DNA of 64,000 nucleotides from Tatlockia sp. GTDB lineage: Bacteria > Pseudomonadota > Gammaproteobacteria > Legionellales > Legionellaceae. A program made the position numbers and the translations under genes. Location: NCBI GenBank assembly GCA_013697955.1, contig JACCVV010000068.1:1-64000 (forward strand), in the 5' to 3' direction. Positions 36,459 through 45,380 of this stretch are shown here, in pieces (the first letter of the stretch is position 1; the number at the start of each line of letters is the position of its first letter). The notes below the pieces were generated by a model, which was not told the DNA's origin, made no database searches, and saw nothing but the letters and a program-made list of their open reading frames with translations.

Positions 36459-37541
36459 ATGATCGCTAAAACACCACTCTATGCTAGCCACTTGGCAGCT
36501 TCTGCAAAAATGGTGGATTTTCATGGCTGGGAAATGCCGCTTCACTATGGATCACAATTAGATGAACATCACTATGTTCGCCATAGCGCTGGAATGTTTG
36601 ATGTTTCCCATATGACCGTAATTGATATTTTAGGCACAGGCGGTCGTCAATTTTTACGCAAATTATTAACCTGCGATGTCGATCTCCTCGAACATACGGG
36701 ACGAGCGCTTTACAGTTGCATGTGTAATGAGCTCGGTGGAATTATTGATGACCTAATCGTTTATCAACGTGCCTCCGATAATTATCGCCTCGTTTTAAAC
36801 TCCGCTACCCGTTCACGAGATCTTGCATGGATTCGTAGCAAAAGCGAAGGCTTTGCCGTTGGTCTGCAGGAACGAGTGGAATTTGGGATGCTTGCAGTCC
36901 AAGGACCTGAGGCAATTGCAAAAACAATGTCTGTTCTTGAACCTGCGCAAATTGATGCCGTTTCTACATTAACAACTTTTGAATGCGTGGATGTAAATGA
37001 CTGGTTTTTTGCACGCACCGGTTATACGGGAGAAGATGGACTAGAAATTATTCTTCCCCAACATGAAATGGCAAAATTTTGGTCATCCCTTCAGCAAGTT
37101 GGCGTAAAACCTTGTGGCTTGGCTGCACGCGATACTCTGCGCCTGGAAGCCGGAATGCTCCTTTATGGGCAGGATATGGATGAATCCACCACACCTTTAG
37201 AATCGGGTTTGGGGTGGACAGTTCGATGGGAGCCAGAAGATCGGGATTTTATTGGAATGGGCGCACTTCTATCACAAAAACAACAAGGGATTCAACGCAA
37301 ATTGGTAGGTCTTATTTTGCAAGATAAAGGAATTATGCGGCCAGGACAGCGCGTCATAACTGCAGAAGGAGCTGAAGGATTAATCACCAGTGGAACCTAT
37401 TCTCCAACCTTGGGTAAATCAATTGCACTTGCACGTATCCCTACTCAAACCGGCGAACAAGTAATGGTTGATATTCGTGGGAAATTGCTCCCTGCTAATG
37501 TCGGTAAAGCAAGATTTGTAAAACGTGGTCAAATACTTTAG
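36459..37541 (+). CDS. gcvT: Glycine cleavage system T protein (aminomethyltransferase)
   Basis: The enzyme transfers the methylene group from aminomethyl-lipoyl GcvH to tetrahydrofolate, releasing ammonia. The folate-binding features are seen: MVDFHGWEMPLHYGSQ near the start, MFDVSHMT, ARTGYTGEDGLEI and CGLAARDTLRLEAGM. 360 residues is normal. AGGGAG precedes the ATG. First gene of the gcv operon, 46 bases before gcvH. Confidence 0.94.
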   Translation: MIAKTPLYASHLAASAKMVDFHGWEMPLHYGSQLDEHHYVRHSAGMFDVSHMTVIDILGTGGRQFLRKLLTCDVDLLEHTGRALYSCMCNELGGIIDDLIVYQRASDNYRLVLNSATRSRDLAWIRSKSEGFAVGLQERVEFGMLAVQGPEAIAKTMSVLEPAQIDAVSTLTTFECVDVNDWFFARTGYTGEDGLEIILPQHEMAKFWSSLQQVGVKPCGLAARDTLRLEAGMLLYGQDMDESTTPLESGLGWTVRWEPEDRDFIGMGALLSQKQQGIQRKLVGLILQDKGIMRPGQRVITAEGAEGLITSGTYSPTLGKSIALARIPTQTGEQVMVDIRGKLLPANVGKARFVKRGQIL

Positions 37542-37587
37542 CTTTTGTCAAACATACTGATTATAAATTTATATACAAGGAAGAAAA

Positions 37588-37965
37588 ATGGCGGATTTAA
37601 AGTTTACTCGAACTCATGAATGGTTAATGAACAACGGCAATGAAATGATTATTGGAATCACAGAGCATGCTCAGCAATTATTGGGTGACATGGTTTTTGT
37701 GGAACTACCTCAAGCAGGCGTTGAAGTAAATGCTGGCGAGGAACTGGGTGTTGTTGAATCTGTAAAAGCGGCTTCCGATTTTTATGCGCCTGTAAGCGGC
37801 GTGGTAGTGGAAGTTAATCAACAGGTGAGTGAAAACCCGGCTCTGGTAAATAGCGATCCTTATGGTTCAGGCTGGTTAGTAAAACTTAGAGCAAAAAATC
37901 CAGCCGAAATTAATGAATTACTGGATGCTGAACAGTATAAAAACGAGATAGCAGAGGATCATTAA
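37588..37965 (+). CDS. gcvH: Glycine cleavage system H protein
   Basis: The 125-residue lipoyl carrier has its lipoylated Lys in [13 protein letters not shown] near residue 62 and the family motif [19 protein letters not shown]. It shuttles the aminomethyl group between P, T and L proteins. AAGGAAGAAAA precedes the ATG. gcvPA follows after one base, so the operon is tight. The L protein (lipoamide dehydrogenase) is not in this window. Confidence 0.94.
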   Translation: MADLKFTRTHEWLMNNGNEMIIGITEHAQQLLGDMVFVELPQAGVEVNAGEELGVVESVKAASDFYAPVSGVVVEVNQQVSENPALVNSDPYGSGWLVKLRAKNPAEINELLDAEQYKNEIAEDH

Positions 37966-37966
37966 T

Positions 37967-39337
37967 ATGCCGTATATTCCCCATACCCCCGATGATGTAG
38001 ATGAGATGCTCGCCAGCATTGGCGTTGCTAACATTGCAGGCTTGTTTGATGAAGTTCCAACTTCCTTGCTTTATAGCGAGCTTAAAAATATTCCTGAAGG
38101 CCTAAGTGAAATGGCTATGCTTAAGGAAGCCCAACGTCTGGCGAATAAAAATCAAAATGGTCTTTGTTTTATGGGAGCAGGAAGTTATGAACATCATATT
38201 CCTGCTGCGGTATGGGATATCGCATCAAGGGGTGAGTTTTTAACAGCCTATACGCCCTATCAAGCTGAAGCAAGTCAGGGAACCCTGCAGCTTCTTTATG
38301 AATATCAAACCATGATAGCTGAACTAACTGGCCTCGATGTAGCCAACGCCTCAATGTATGATGGCGCAACCGCACTGGCAGAAGCGATTTTGATGGCAGT
38401 GCGAATCAATAAAAAATCCAAGGCAAACCGTGTTTTGGTGGCTGGAACTCTAAATCCACTTTATCGTGAAACAATTGAAACCATAGTCCGTACTCAACAT
38501 ATTGAGGTTATTACCCTTCCTTTCGATGAAAAACAGGGCATTACAGCACTGGAAAGTCTGGATAAATATCGTGGCGAAGACATCACTGCACTGGTGCTTC
38601 CTCAACCCAACTTTTTTGGCTGTCTAGAGAAAGTTGACGAATTCACTGACTGGGCAAGAGCTAATCAAACAATATCGATAGCTTCAGTAAATCCCATATC
38701 CCTTGCGCTTTTAAAACCCCCAGGTCAATGGGGCACAGAAGGTGTAGACATTGCTTGCGGTGAGGGACAACCTTTAGGTTCACCCATGGCCTCGGGAGGA
38801 CCTTATTTTGGTTTTTTTAGCACCCGCATGGAACATGTGCGCCAAATGCCTGGTCGGTTAATCGGACAAACCCTCGATAAAGACGGCAAAACAGGGTACA
38901 GCCTAACCTTGCAAGCGCGTGAACAACACATTCGACGCGGAAAAGCCACCTCCAACATTTGCACTAATCAGGGCTTATTAGTTACGGCAGCAACAATACA
39001 TATGAGTTTACTTGGCGCTGATGGATTATTGGAAGTGGCTAGGCAATGCCATCAAAATACTCAAAAACTTGTATCTGCACTTACTGAAATTGATGGGGTT
39101 GAAGCTGTTTTTTTAGCACCCAACTTTCATGAAAGTCTCCTTCGTTTGAATCAGCCAGTTGATCAGGTGCTCGAACGCCTGAGTGAACGGGGAATTATCG
39201 GTGGTTATTCGGTAGAATCTCATTTCCCGCAATTGGCGAATACGATTCTGGTTTGTGCAACCGAGATGCGGACAGCTGAGGATATTTCACAATACGCTGA
39301 TTCATTAAGACAAATTATGGCAAAGCGAGGTAACTGA
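37967..39337 (+). CDS. gcvPA: Glycine dehydrogenase (decarboxylating) subunit 1
   Basis: This is the N-terminal half of P protein in organisms that split it. YIPHTPDDVDEMLASIGV and CFMGAGSYEHHIPAAV are typical, as is the ASQGTLQLLYEYQTMIAELTG segment. With the gcvPB product it forms the pyridoxal-phosphate enzyme that decarboxylates glycine. At 456 residues it is full length. Its stop overlaps the start of the YciI-like gene by one base (TGATG), which couples translation. Confidence 0.93.
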   Translation: MPYIPHTPDDVDEMLASIGVANIAGLFDEVPTSLLYSELKNIPEGLSEMAMLKEAQRLANKNQNGLCFMGAGSYEHHIPAAVWDIASRGEFLTAYTPYQAEASQGTLQLLYEYQTMIAELTGLDVANASMYDGATALAEAILMAVRINKKSKANRVLVAGTLNPLYRETIETIVRTQHIEVITLPFDEKQGITALESLDKYRGEDITALVLPQPNFFGCLEKVDEFTDWARANQTISIASVNPISLALLKPPGQWGTEGVDIACGEGQPLGSPMASGGPYFGFFSTRMEHVRQMPGRLIGQTLDKDGKTGYSLTLQAREQHIRRGKATSNICTNQGLLVTAATIHMSLLGADGLLEVARQCHQNTQKLVSALTEIDGVEAVFLAPNFHESLLRLNQPVDQVLERLSERGIIGGYSVESHFPQLANTILVCATEMRTAEDISQYADSLRQIMAKRGN

Positions 39338-39645
39338 TGTTTATTGTACAGATGACCTATAAAACCCCCATCTCGGAAGTAGATAAATTTCTGCAAGCTC
39401 ACCGGGAATTCCTTGATTATTATTACAAACAAGGGTTGCTTATCGCATCAGGACCCATGAAGCCGAGGACTGGCGGGATCATTATCGCAAGCACAACTGA
39501 TAGGGCCTACCTGGAATCGATCCTGCAACAAGATCCCTACCATTTGGCTGAAATTGCTGATTACCAAATTATTGAATTTACACCGGTCAAACATTGCGAT
39601 GAACTAAGAGACCTTATTCAAAAAACAGAGGGCAAATTATGCTAA
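39337..39645 (+). CDS. YciI-like protein inside the gcv operon
   Basis: The 102 residues match the YciI fold: [40 protein letters not shown] and [19 protein letters not shown], including the His and Asp positions usual in the family's putative active site. Members are small, usually dimeric and largely uncharacterised; some act as dehydratases or hydrolases. It overlaps gcvPA by one base and gcvPB by seven, so it is co-translated between the two P subunits. That position suggests a linked role, but the function is not known. Confidence 0.75.
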   Translation: MFIVQMTYKTPISEVDKFLQAHREFLDYYYKQGLLIASGPMKPRTGGIIIASTTDRAYLESILQQDPYHLAEIADYQIIEFTPVKHCDELRDLIQKTEGKLC

Positions 39646-41090
39646 TTTTTGAACGCTCAAAGGCTAGCCGGCAAGCAAGAGCACAAGCGCCCCATAATAT
39701 TAACAAAACTCTAGCTATTCCATCGGATTTGTTAAGAACTAAACCCCCACGTCTACCTGCCTGTTCTGAGTTGCAAGTCGTGCGACATTATACGCGCCTG
39801 TCCCAAAAGAATTTTTCAATAGATACTCATTTTTATCCCCTCGGCTCTTGCACTATGAAATACAATCCTCGAGGCGTTCATAAAGCAGCATCCATTCCTG
39901 GACTTATTAATCGTCATCCTTTGGCACCGGAAAGAGCAAGTCAGGGCACTTTGCAGATTTTTTATGAATTACAAAGTTATTTGGCTGAAATCACCGGGAT
40001 GCCAGGCGTCTCACTCACTCCAATGGCAGGCTCCCAGGGTGAATTTGCAGGCGTTGCCATGATCAAAGCCTATCATCAATCTCGCGGTGATTCAGCGCGT
40101 GATGAGATGCTTATTCCTGATGCAGCTCATGGAACCAATCCTGCTTCAGCGGCGATGTGCGGCTTTAAAATTGTCGAACTGGTCACAAAAAAAGATGGTG
40201 ATCTTGATTTAGAAGAACTCAAGCGTAAAGTCGGACCAAAAACAGCAGGCATCATGTTGACCAATCCTTCAACCTTAGGGTTGTTTATGCGCCAAATTAA
40301 AGACATTGCTGCCATTGTCCATCAGGCTGGCGGGCTTCTGTATTATGATGGGGCTAATCTCAATGCGATTTTAGGAAAAGTTAGACCTGGAGATATGGGT
40401 TTCGATGTAATGCATCTGAATTTACATAAAACTTTTGCTACACCTCATGGGGGTGGCGGACCCGGAGCTGGCCCTGTGGCCGTTGGCGAGCGATTACTTC
40501 CTTTTTTACCGCTACCAACGGTTATCAAAGAGAACAACAATTATCGTTGGGCCAAATCCAATGATATTCCGCAGAGTATTGGCCGTTTATCCTGCTTTAT
40601 GGGAAATGCAGGCATTCTCCTTCGGGCTTATTTTTATACCCGGGTTCTAGGAAAAGAAGGTCTGTTACGGGTTTCTGAATTTGCTACTCTTAATGCCAAC
40701 TATGTGCTTTCTCAATTGGAAAAATCTGGTTTTAACCCCGCTTACCCAGGACGACGTGCGACTCATGAATTTATAATCACCTTAAGTCAGGAAAAGAAAA
40801 CTTTAGGGATCAGTGCAATGGATTTAGCAAAACGCTTACTCGATTATGGCTTCCATGCGCCAACCACCTATTTTCCACTATTAGTCCCTGAATGCTTGCT
40901 AATTGAACCCACTGAAACGGAACCTAAAGAAGAATTAGATGGATTTATTACCGCTATGCAAGCGATTCGTCATGAAGCTCAAACCAATCCAGAAGTTTTA
41001 AAAGATGCACCGCACACTTTACCAGTGCGCCGGCTTGATGATGTAAAAGCAGCAAGAGAACTTGATTTAAATTATTTTAGGCAGGATTAA
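39639..41090 (+). CDS. gcvPB: Glycine dehydrogenase (decarboxylating) subunit 2
   Basis: This is the C-terminal half of split P protein. The pyridoxal-phosphate lysine is in [20 protein letters not shown], and [11 protein letters not shown] and [14 protein letters not shown] are family motifs. It works with GcvPA to release carbon dioxide from glycine and load GcvH. 483 residues is full length. It ends the operon, with a rho-independent terminator at 41230-41266. Confidence 0.94.
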   Translation: MLIFERSKASRQARAQAPHNINKTLAIPSDLLRTKPPRLPACSELQVVRHYTRLSQKNFSIDTHFYPLGSCTMKYNPRGVHKAASIPGLINRHPLAPERASQGTLQIFYELQSYLAEITGMPGVSLTPMAGSQGEFAGVAMIKAYHQSRGDSARDEMLIPDAAHGTNPASAAMCGFKIVELVTKKDGDLDLEELKRKVGPKTAGIMLTNPSTLGLFMRQIKDIAAIVHQAGGLLYYDGANLNAILGKVRPGDMGFDVMHLNLHKTFATPHGGGGPGAGPVAVGERLLPFLPLPTVIKENNNYRWAKSNDIPQSIGRLSCFMGNAGILLRAYFYTRVLGKEGLLRVSEFATLNANYVLSQLEKSGFNPAYPGRRATHEFIITLSQEKKTLGISAMDLAKRLLDYGFHAPTTYFPLLVPECLLIEPTETEPKEELDGFITAMQAIRHEAQTNPEVLKDAPHTLPVRRLDDVKAARELDLNYFRQD

Positions 41091-41229
41091 AGATAAGGTC
41101 ATATAGATTTCTGGATGTTAGGACGCGTCCAGAATTTTAGAAAAAACTTTCTAAAAACGAAAAGCACTAATAAATTTAATAGGCAATTAGATTTAGAAAG
41201 TTTAAATCAAGGCAAGTTATGCCCAAAAT

Positions 41230-41266
41230 AAAATCATTGTAAGCTCTTAATTTGCAATGATTTTTT
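41230..41266 (+). terminator. Rho-independent terminator of the gcv operon
   Basis: AAAATCATTG and CAATGATTTT pair over ten bases around a 15-base loop, with a T run at 41261-41266. The rest of 41091-41438 holds no gene I can see. Confidence 0.7.
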
Positions 41267-41438
41267 CTTGTTTTTACAAAAGCCTTTTCTGAATAAAAAA
41301 AATAAGTTATAACAGACCTACCTGGGTAAAAGGAATGACAGGGTTGGGGTTCCAGTTTGCTTATCAGCGGGACTATTGAACAAAAAAACAGTCAGTTGAA
41401 GTCTGACGGAACAATTTTTTTCAGGGAGTGAAAAAAAA

Positions 41439-41705
41439 ATGAATAATAAACTGTTTTCACAGCGCTTTAATCGCGAATTGTCATTATTAGGGTTTCCAGA
41501 AGAAATCTCCGAAAAAACAAAAGCTGTTTCAAAAGTCTTTGGCGTCACTCGCCATTTAGCTAATGCAATGCTCTTCGGTCATTTATTACCTTCCAGTGAA
41601 CAACTTGAGAAAATAGCAGAAATCTTGGAAGTTTGCCCGCAATGGTTAGGCGGCGCGACGGATAAAAAGAAAGCTTATCAGAGCCGTGAAGAAGAGAGAG
41701 TGTAG
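41439..41705 (+). CDS. Small helix-turn-helix regulator
   Basis: The 88 residues contain an XRE-like helix-turn-helix (KAVSKVFGVTRHLANAMLFGHLLPSSEQLEKIAEIL, about 28-63), followed by a WLGGATDKK end typical of small repressor-like proteins. GGGAG lies nine bases before the ATG. It probably binds DNA; nearby genes are possible targets. No phage genes are adjacent. Confidence 0.65.
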   Translation: MNNKLFSQRFNRELSLLGFPEEISEKTKAVSKVFGVTRHLANAMLFGHLLPSSEQLEKIAEILEVCPQWLGGATDKKKAYQSREEERV

Positions 41706-41722
41706 TCCAAACCGAATTGAGT

Positions 41723-41764
41723 TATAATACAGGTACTCGTGGTATGGATAGCATCTCTACCACG
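41723..41764 (+). promoter_or_regulatory. Promoter -10 and leader hairpin before the DUF155 gene
   Basis: TATAAT at 41723-41728 is a good -10 box, with a poor -35. Just downstream, CGTGGTA (41738-41744) and TACCACG (41758-41764) are 7-base arms of a stem-loop in the leader. Confidence 0.35.
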
Positions 41765-41793
41765 TTATCTAATTTTAATTCACAGGGTTATTT

Positions 41794-42600
41794 ATGGAGT
41801 GCCTAAGTTATTGCATTGCCAATACGATTGACTTGAATCGCCTCGATCAACACTTTAAAACAACGTTACCAGGTTACAGTTCTACCAGAACGCGCGATGT
41901 ATTAAAACTTAGCCGCAATGATAGTCATCAAACCCTTATATTCATTTTTAAAAATGGAACCGTAGTCACATGGGGAGTTAAGCGCCATCAGATCAAGGCT
42001 TACCTTGATATCATTATACCTTTTGCCGACAAACCCATCACATTTTTAGTACGCGACGAATTCACCTACAAAATCGGAAAAAAAACAGCCATTGAACCTC
42101 ATAATCATTTTGATGTGGATTGTTTAACGATGGATGAAGATAGTCACGAATTGAAATTAAGTTTTTCCTATGGTTTTTCACAGTCTGTTAAATTGCAGTA
42201 TTTTGAAACAATCATTGAATCTTTAATTGAAAAATATAACCCAATGATTCAAAGCCTTTCCATTCGCGGCCAAATGCCTATTAGCCGTGAGCAAATCCGT
42301 CAGGTTATTGGTGAGATTCTTGGTGCAAAAAGTGAAATGAATCTGATTTCAAATTTTCTTTATCATCCCAAATATTTTTGGCAACATCCGACACTTGAAG
42401 AATATTACACCATGATGGAGCGCTACCTGCATATTCAAAGACGGGTAAATGCGATAAATCATCGCCTCGATACCCTAAACGAAATTTTTGATATGTTTAA
42501 TGGCTATCTGGAAACACGCCACTCCCATAATTTAGAGATAGTTATTATCTTTCTGATTGTTGTTGAAGTTGTCTTTGATGTCCTCAACTTTATTGTATAG
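41794..42600 (+). CDS. RMND1/DUF155-family protein
   Basis: The 268-residue protein has the DUF155 core: IFKNGTVVTWGVKRHQIK, LKLSFSYGFSQSVKLQYFE and LYHPKYFWQHPTLEEYYTMMERYL are hallmark segments. One membrane helix lies at the very C-terminus (LEIVIIFLIVVEVVFDVLNFIV). Eukaryotic relatives (RMND1, Rmd1) are membrane-bound mitochondrial or cytoplasmic factors, and the bacterial role is unclear. It stands alone, with its own possible promoter. Topology suggests a cytoplasmic domain tethered to the inner membrane. Confidence 0.8.
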   Translation: MECLSYCIANTIDLNRLDQHFKTTLPGYSSTRTRDVLKLSRNDSHQTLIFIFKNGTVVTWGVKRHQIKAYLDIIIPFADKPITFLVRDEFTYKIGKKTAIEPHNHFDVDCLTMDEDSHELKLSFSYGFSQSVKLQYFETIIESLIEKYNPMIQSLSIRGQMPISREQIRQVIGEILGAKSEMNLISNFLYHPKYFWQHPTLEEYYTMMERYLHIQRRVNAINHRLDTLNEIFDMFNGYLETRHSHNLEIVIIFLIVVEVVFDVLNFIV

Positions 42601-42679
42601 CTATTAGCCAATGAAAGCGTTAAGTAAGAGATTGAATTCCTTACTATACTTAATAGGTCTAATAAGTTGAGGTCTTATC

Positions 42680-42862
42680 ATGAATAAAGATAATGAAAAT
42701 GAAAGCATAGGGATAATAGGGATTATTGTTATTATTATCTTAGCTGTCATTGGACTCTATTATTTTTTTTCACATCGCCCGCCCACTGCTTTAAATGTTG
42801 AAAGTCATTCCAATGTCCCACTTGAAGTGCCGCATCCTATTAATTCCAAAGGTGTGGAATAG
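42680..42862 (+). CDS. Small single-pass membrane protein
   Basis: The 60-residue product has one hydrophobic helix (IGIIGIIVIIILAVIGLYYFF, about 10-30) and a polar tail. GAGG lies before the ATG, supporting translation. No family is recognised; it could be a small regulator of a membrane complex. Confidence 0.45.
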   Translation: MNKDNENESIGIIGIIVIIILAVIGLYYFFSHRPPTALNVESHSNVPLEVPHPINSKGVE

Positions 42863-42970
42863 TTTTTAGCGTTTAATCTTTGGTGTTTATTAAGTGTAGG
42901 TGGGATAACCATGATCTTAATCAATTGATTTGTTACAATGTGAAACATTCTTTATTAACCCCAAAATATT

Positions 42971-43846
42971 ATGCTCATTTGCAACAATCAATTATCTACT
43001 GACCAGTTACGAGCCCTTAATGACCTTGCTGCTACCTGCCGTGAAGTGGATCGTGATCTTCCTCCCTTATATTTGCATATTCTCGATCAAAAAAGGCTTT
43101 CTGATAATAATTTCCTTTTTTATCAGGATAATCTTTTGATCGGTTTTTTATCGGTTTATTTCTTTTATACCAATGCCTGCGAAATTTCTGTAATAATAAC
43201 TCCGGACAAACGTCGCCAAGGTATTGCCAAACAATTAATTCAGGCAGTTTTACCACTTTTGGAGTCTAAGCAAGTAGACACCTTACTTTTTTCGACCCCA
43301 GAAGTAGTCAATGAAAATTGGCTTTCGGCACTCGGTTTTATCTATCAAAATAGTGAATACCACATGGAGCGCAAAAGCTTTGAACCGATTTTAATATCCA
43401 AAAATAATCTGGTTATTCGCAAAGCAACCGAAGCGGATATCCCTGCTCTTTGTTCAATTGATGAAGTCTGTTTTCCAGTAGAACCAGAGAATATGCCCCT
43501 TCGTTTTATTAGTATTTTAAATGATAATGACTACACAATTATGATCGCCTTTCAAAATAACAAAGCTGTGGGCAAGGCTCATATTCGCTGGCAAAAGGAT
43601 GAAGCCATTTTCTCAGATATCGCTATAATCCCGCAATCTCAAAGCCAGGGTTTAGGTTCTGAATTATTAGCAAATTGTATCAATGACGCGCTTTTGCATG
43701 GCAAAACCAAACTTGCTTTAGATGTTGAAACCTCCAATCATAGCGCTCTTAATTTATATACCCGCCATGATTTTAAATCAGTAAATGCTATTGATTTTTG
43801 GGCTATATCTACCGAAAAATTAAAGAATTTAATGGCAAAATCTTAA
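42971..43846 (+). CDS. vipF: VipF-like protein with two GNAT domains
   Basis: Two acetyltransferase domains sit in one 291-residue chain. The first, residues 1-130, has acetyl-CoA motif EISVIITPDKRRQGIAKQL. The second, about 146-290, has SDIAIIPQSQSQGLGSELL and SALNLYTRHDF. This is the layout of VipF, a Dot/Icm effector of Legionella pneumophila that lies next to a 3-oxoacyl-ACP synthase gene there, as here. In the first domain R-R-Q-G-I-A looks able to bind acetyl-CoA; in the second S-Q-G-L-G-S does too. No ribosome site is obvious. The neighbour order and domain pair make the name likely; effector status is taken from the family. Confidence 0.7.
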   Translation: MLICNNQLSTDQLRALNDLAATCREVDRDLPPLYLHILDQKRLSDNNFLFYQDNLLIGFLSVYFFYTNACEISVIITPDKRRQGIAKQLIQAVLPLLESKQVDTLLFSTPEVVNENWLSALGFIYQNSEYHMERKSFEPILISKNNLVIRKATEADIPALCSIDEVCFPVEPENMPLRFISILNDNDYTIMIAFQNNKAVGKAHIRWQKDEAIFSDIAIIPQSQSQGLGSELLANCINDALLHGKTKLALDVETSNHSALNLYTRHDFKSVNAIDFWAISTEKLKNLMAKS

Positions 43847-43939
43847 TTTTTGTGGGCAATTAATGGAAATTTAGAATTTAAATAAACCTTTTTTAAACCC
43901 TGACAAAAATAGATATTGCAAGGAGCAAAAAAAATCGGC

Positions 43940-44021
43940 TTGACAGCTTTTCTTTAGCCCCTTTAGTATTGCTTTTGGCAAAAGGGAAAGCACTAAATAA
44001 TAAGTATAAGACTGATCAGTC
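43940..44021 (+). promoter_or_regulatory. Promoter and palindromic operator before the fabF-like gene
   Basis: TTGACA at 43940-43945 and TAGTAT at 43964-43969 are 18 bases apart, a good sigma-70 promoter. A perfect 12-base palindrome GACTGATCAGTC lies at 44010-44021, about 20 bases before the ATG, where a repressor could block initiation or elongation. Confidence 0.55.
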
Positions 44022-44040
44022 AAGCCTAAGAGGATAAGGA

Positions 44041-45264
44041 ATGAAAAAAAGGGTTGTTATTACGGGAATGGAGATAATTTCTTCCATAGGAAATGGGCTT
44101 GAAGCGTTCTGGCAGGCTGCAATTGAAGGTCAATGCGGCATCAAACGAATTCAAAATTATGATCCGAGTCCTTATCCTACTCAAATCGCTGGCGAAATAA
44201 CCAATTTAACACTCGCACACCTACCTGAATTTGATAAACCAAAGCGCTATCCTCGCGCGGCGCAATACGCGCTTTACTGTAGTCACCATGCTATTGAACG
44301 CTCAGGACTCAGCAAAGACGAGTTGGCTAATGCTGGAACCTATATCGGCACAAGTCTCGGAGGCGGCCCTGAACTTGAAGCTGCTTATAAATCATTCTAT
44401 ACCGATAGTTGGAAAAAAATTCCAGCTTTAAGCGTCATTCGAGGAATGCCTAACTCGGTTGCGAACAATATTGCAATTTCTTTCGGCTTGGGAGGTCCTA
44501 ACTCGACGATTTCCAATGCCTGCTTATCTTCGGCGGAAGCAATTGGCAATGCCTATCATCAAATTGCTCAAGGGAAATTGACCACAGCATTATGCGGCGG
44601 CACTGAATCGCTTCTCTGGGAAACCATTATGGCTGCCTGGTGTAAGCTACGTGTAATGTCAACTCAAAATGAACACCCGGAATTAGCTTCCAGGCCTTTT
44701 GATAAAAATCGTAATGGAATGGTTATGGGTGATGGCGCAGGCATCTTAATCCTTGAAGAATTCCAGCAAGCAAAGGCCAGAGGAGCAAAAATTTACGCTG
44801 AGATTATTGGATTTGGAGAAAGCTGTGATGCGCATCACGTGACAGCACCTTCCATTTCAGGTCAGGTTCGAGCTATTCATAAAGCCCTCGATGAGGCCAG
44901 AGTGGCTATTGGGGATGTTCAGTACATTTCTGCACACGGTACCGGTACGCAACTCAATGACATTACTGAAACTGACACAATTAAAGCCGTTTTTGGCAAA
45001 CATGCCTACAACATTCCAATAACCGCACAAAAAGCAATGACTGGACACACAATAGGCGCTGCTGGAGCGATGGAAATCATCGCTACGACCCTGTGTTTGC
45101 AAAATGACATTATATTGCCAACTATAAATCTACACGAGGCTGATCCCGCCTGCGATCTGGACTATGTACCTAATAAAGCTCGCTCTAAACAAATAGACAT
45201 CGCTTTATCTAATCATTTCGCCTTTGGAGGGGCTAATGCCGCGTTGTTACTTCGACGTGTTTAA
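44041..45264 (+). CDS. fabF: 3-oxoacyl-ACP synthase (FabF-like)
   Basis: The thiolase-fold condensing enzyme has catalytic Cys in SNACLSSAEAIG, the two histidines in SAHGTGTQLND and TGHTIGAAGAMEI, and the NHFAFGGANAALL end. At 407 residues it is a full KAS II-type enzyme that extends acyl chains with malonyl-ACP. It is not in a fatty-acid gene cluster and has no ACP gene beside it, so it may serve a special chain rather than bulk synthesis. A strong promoter and AGGATAAGGA precede the ATG. Confidence 0.88.
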   Translation: MKKRVVITGMEIISSIGNGLEAFWQAAIEGQCGIKRIQNYDPSPYPTQIAGEITNLTLAHLPEFDKPKRYPRAAQYALYCSHHAIERSGLSKDELANAGTYIGTSLGGGPELEAAYKSFYTDSWKKIPALSVIRGMPNSVANNIAISFGLGGPNSTISNACLSSAEAIGNAYHQIAQGKLTTALCGGTESLLWETIMAAWCKLRVMSTQNEHPELASRPFDKNRNGMVMGDGAGILILEEFQQAKARGAKIYAEIIGFGESCDAHHVTAPSISGQVRAIHKALDEARVAIGDVQYISAHGTGTQLNDITETDTIKAVFGKHAYNIPITAQKAMTGHTIGAAGAMEIIATTLCLQNDIILPTINLHEADPACDLDYVPNKARSKQIDIALSNHFAFGGANAALLLRRV

Positions 45265-45285
45265 ACGGAGAAACGTTTAATTTAG

Positions 45286-45312
45286 GTAAAGCTCGGGCCT
45301 CACGAGCTTTAC
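45286..45312. terminator. Bidirectional hairpin between convergent genes
   Basis: GTAAAGCTCG and CGAGCTTTAC pair perfectly over ten bases around a GGCCTCA loop, 21 bases after the fabF-like stop and before the end of the convergent flavoprotein gene. Confidence 0.6.
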
Positions 45313-45380
45313 TAGAGATTTTTGCCTGCTTTAAGCGGGTCGCAGTCCGAAATTTTGCATAAAAGCTATTATCAATCCGA

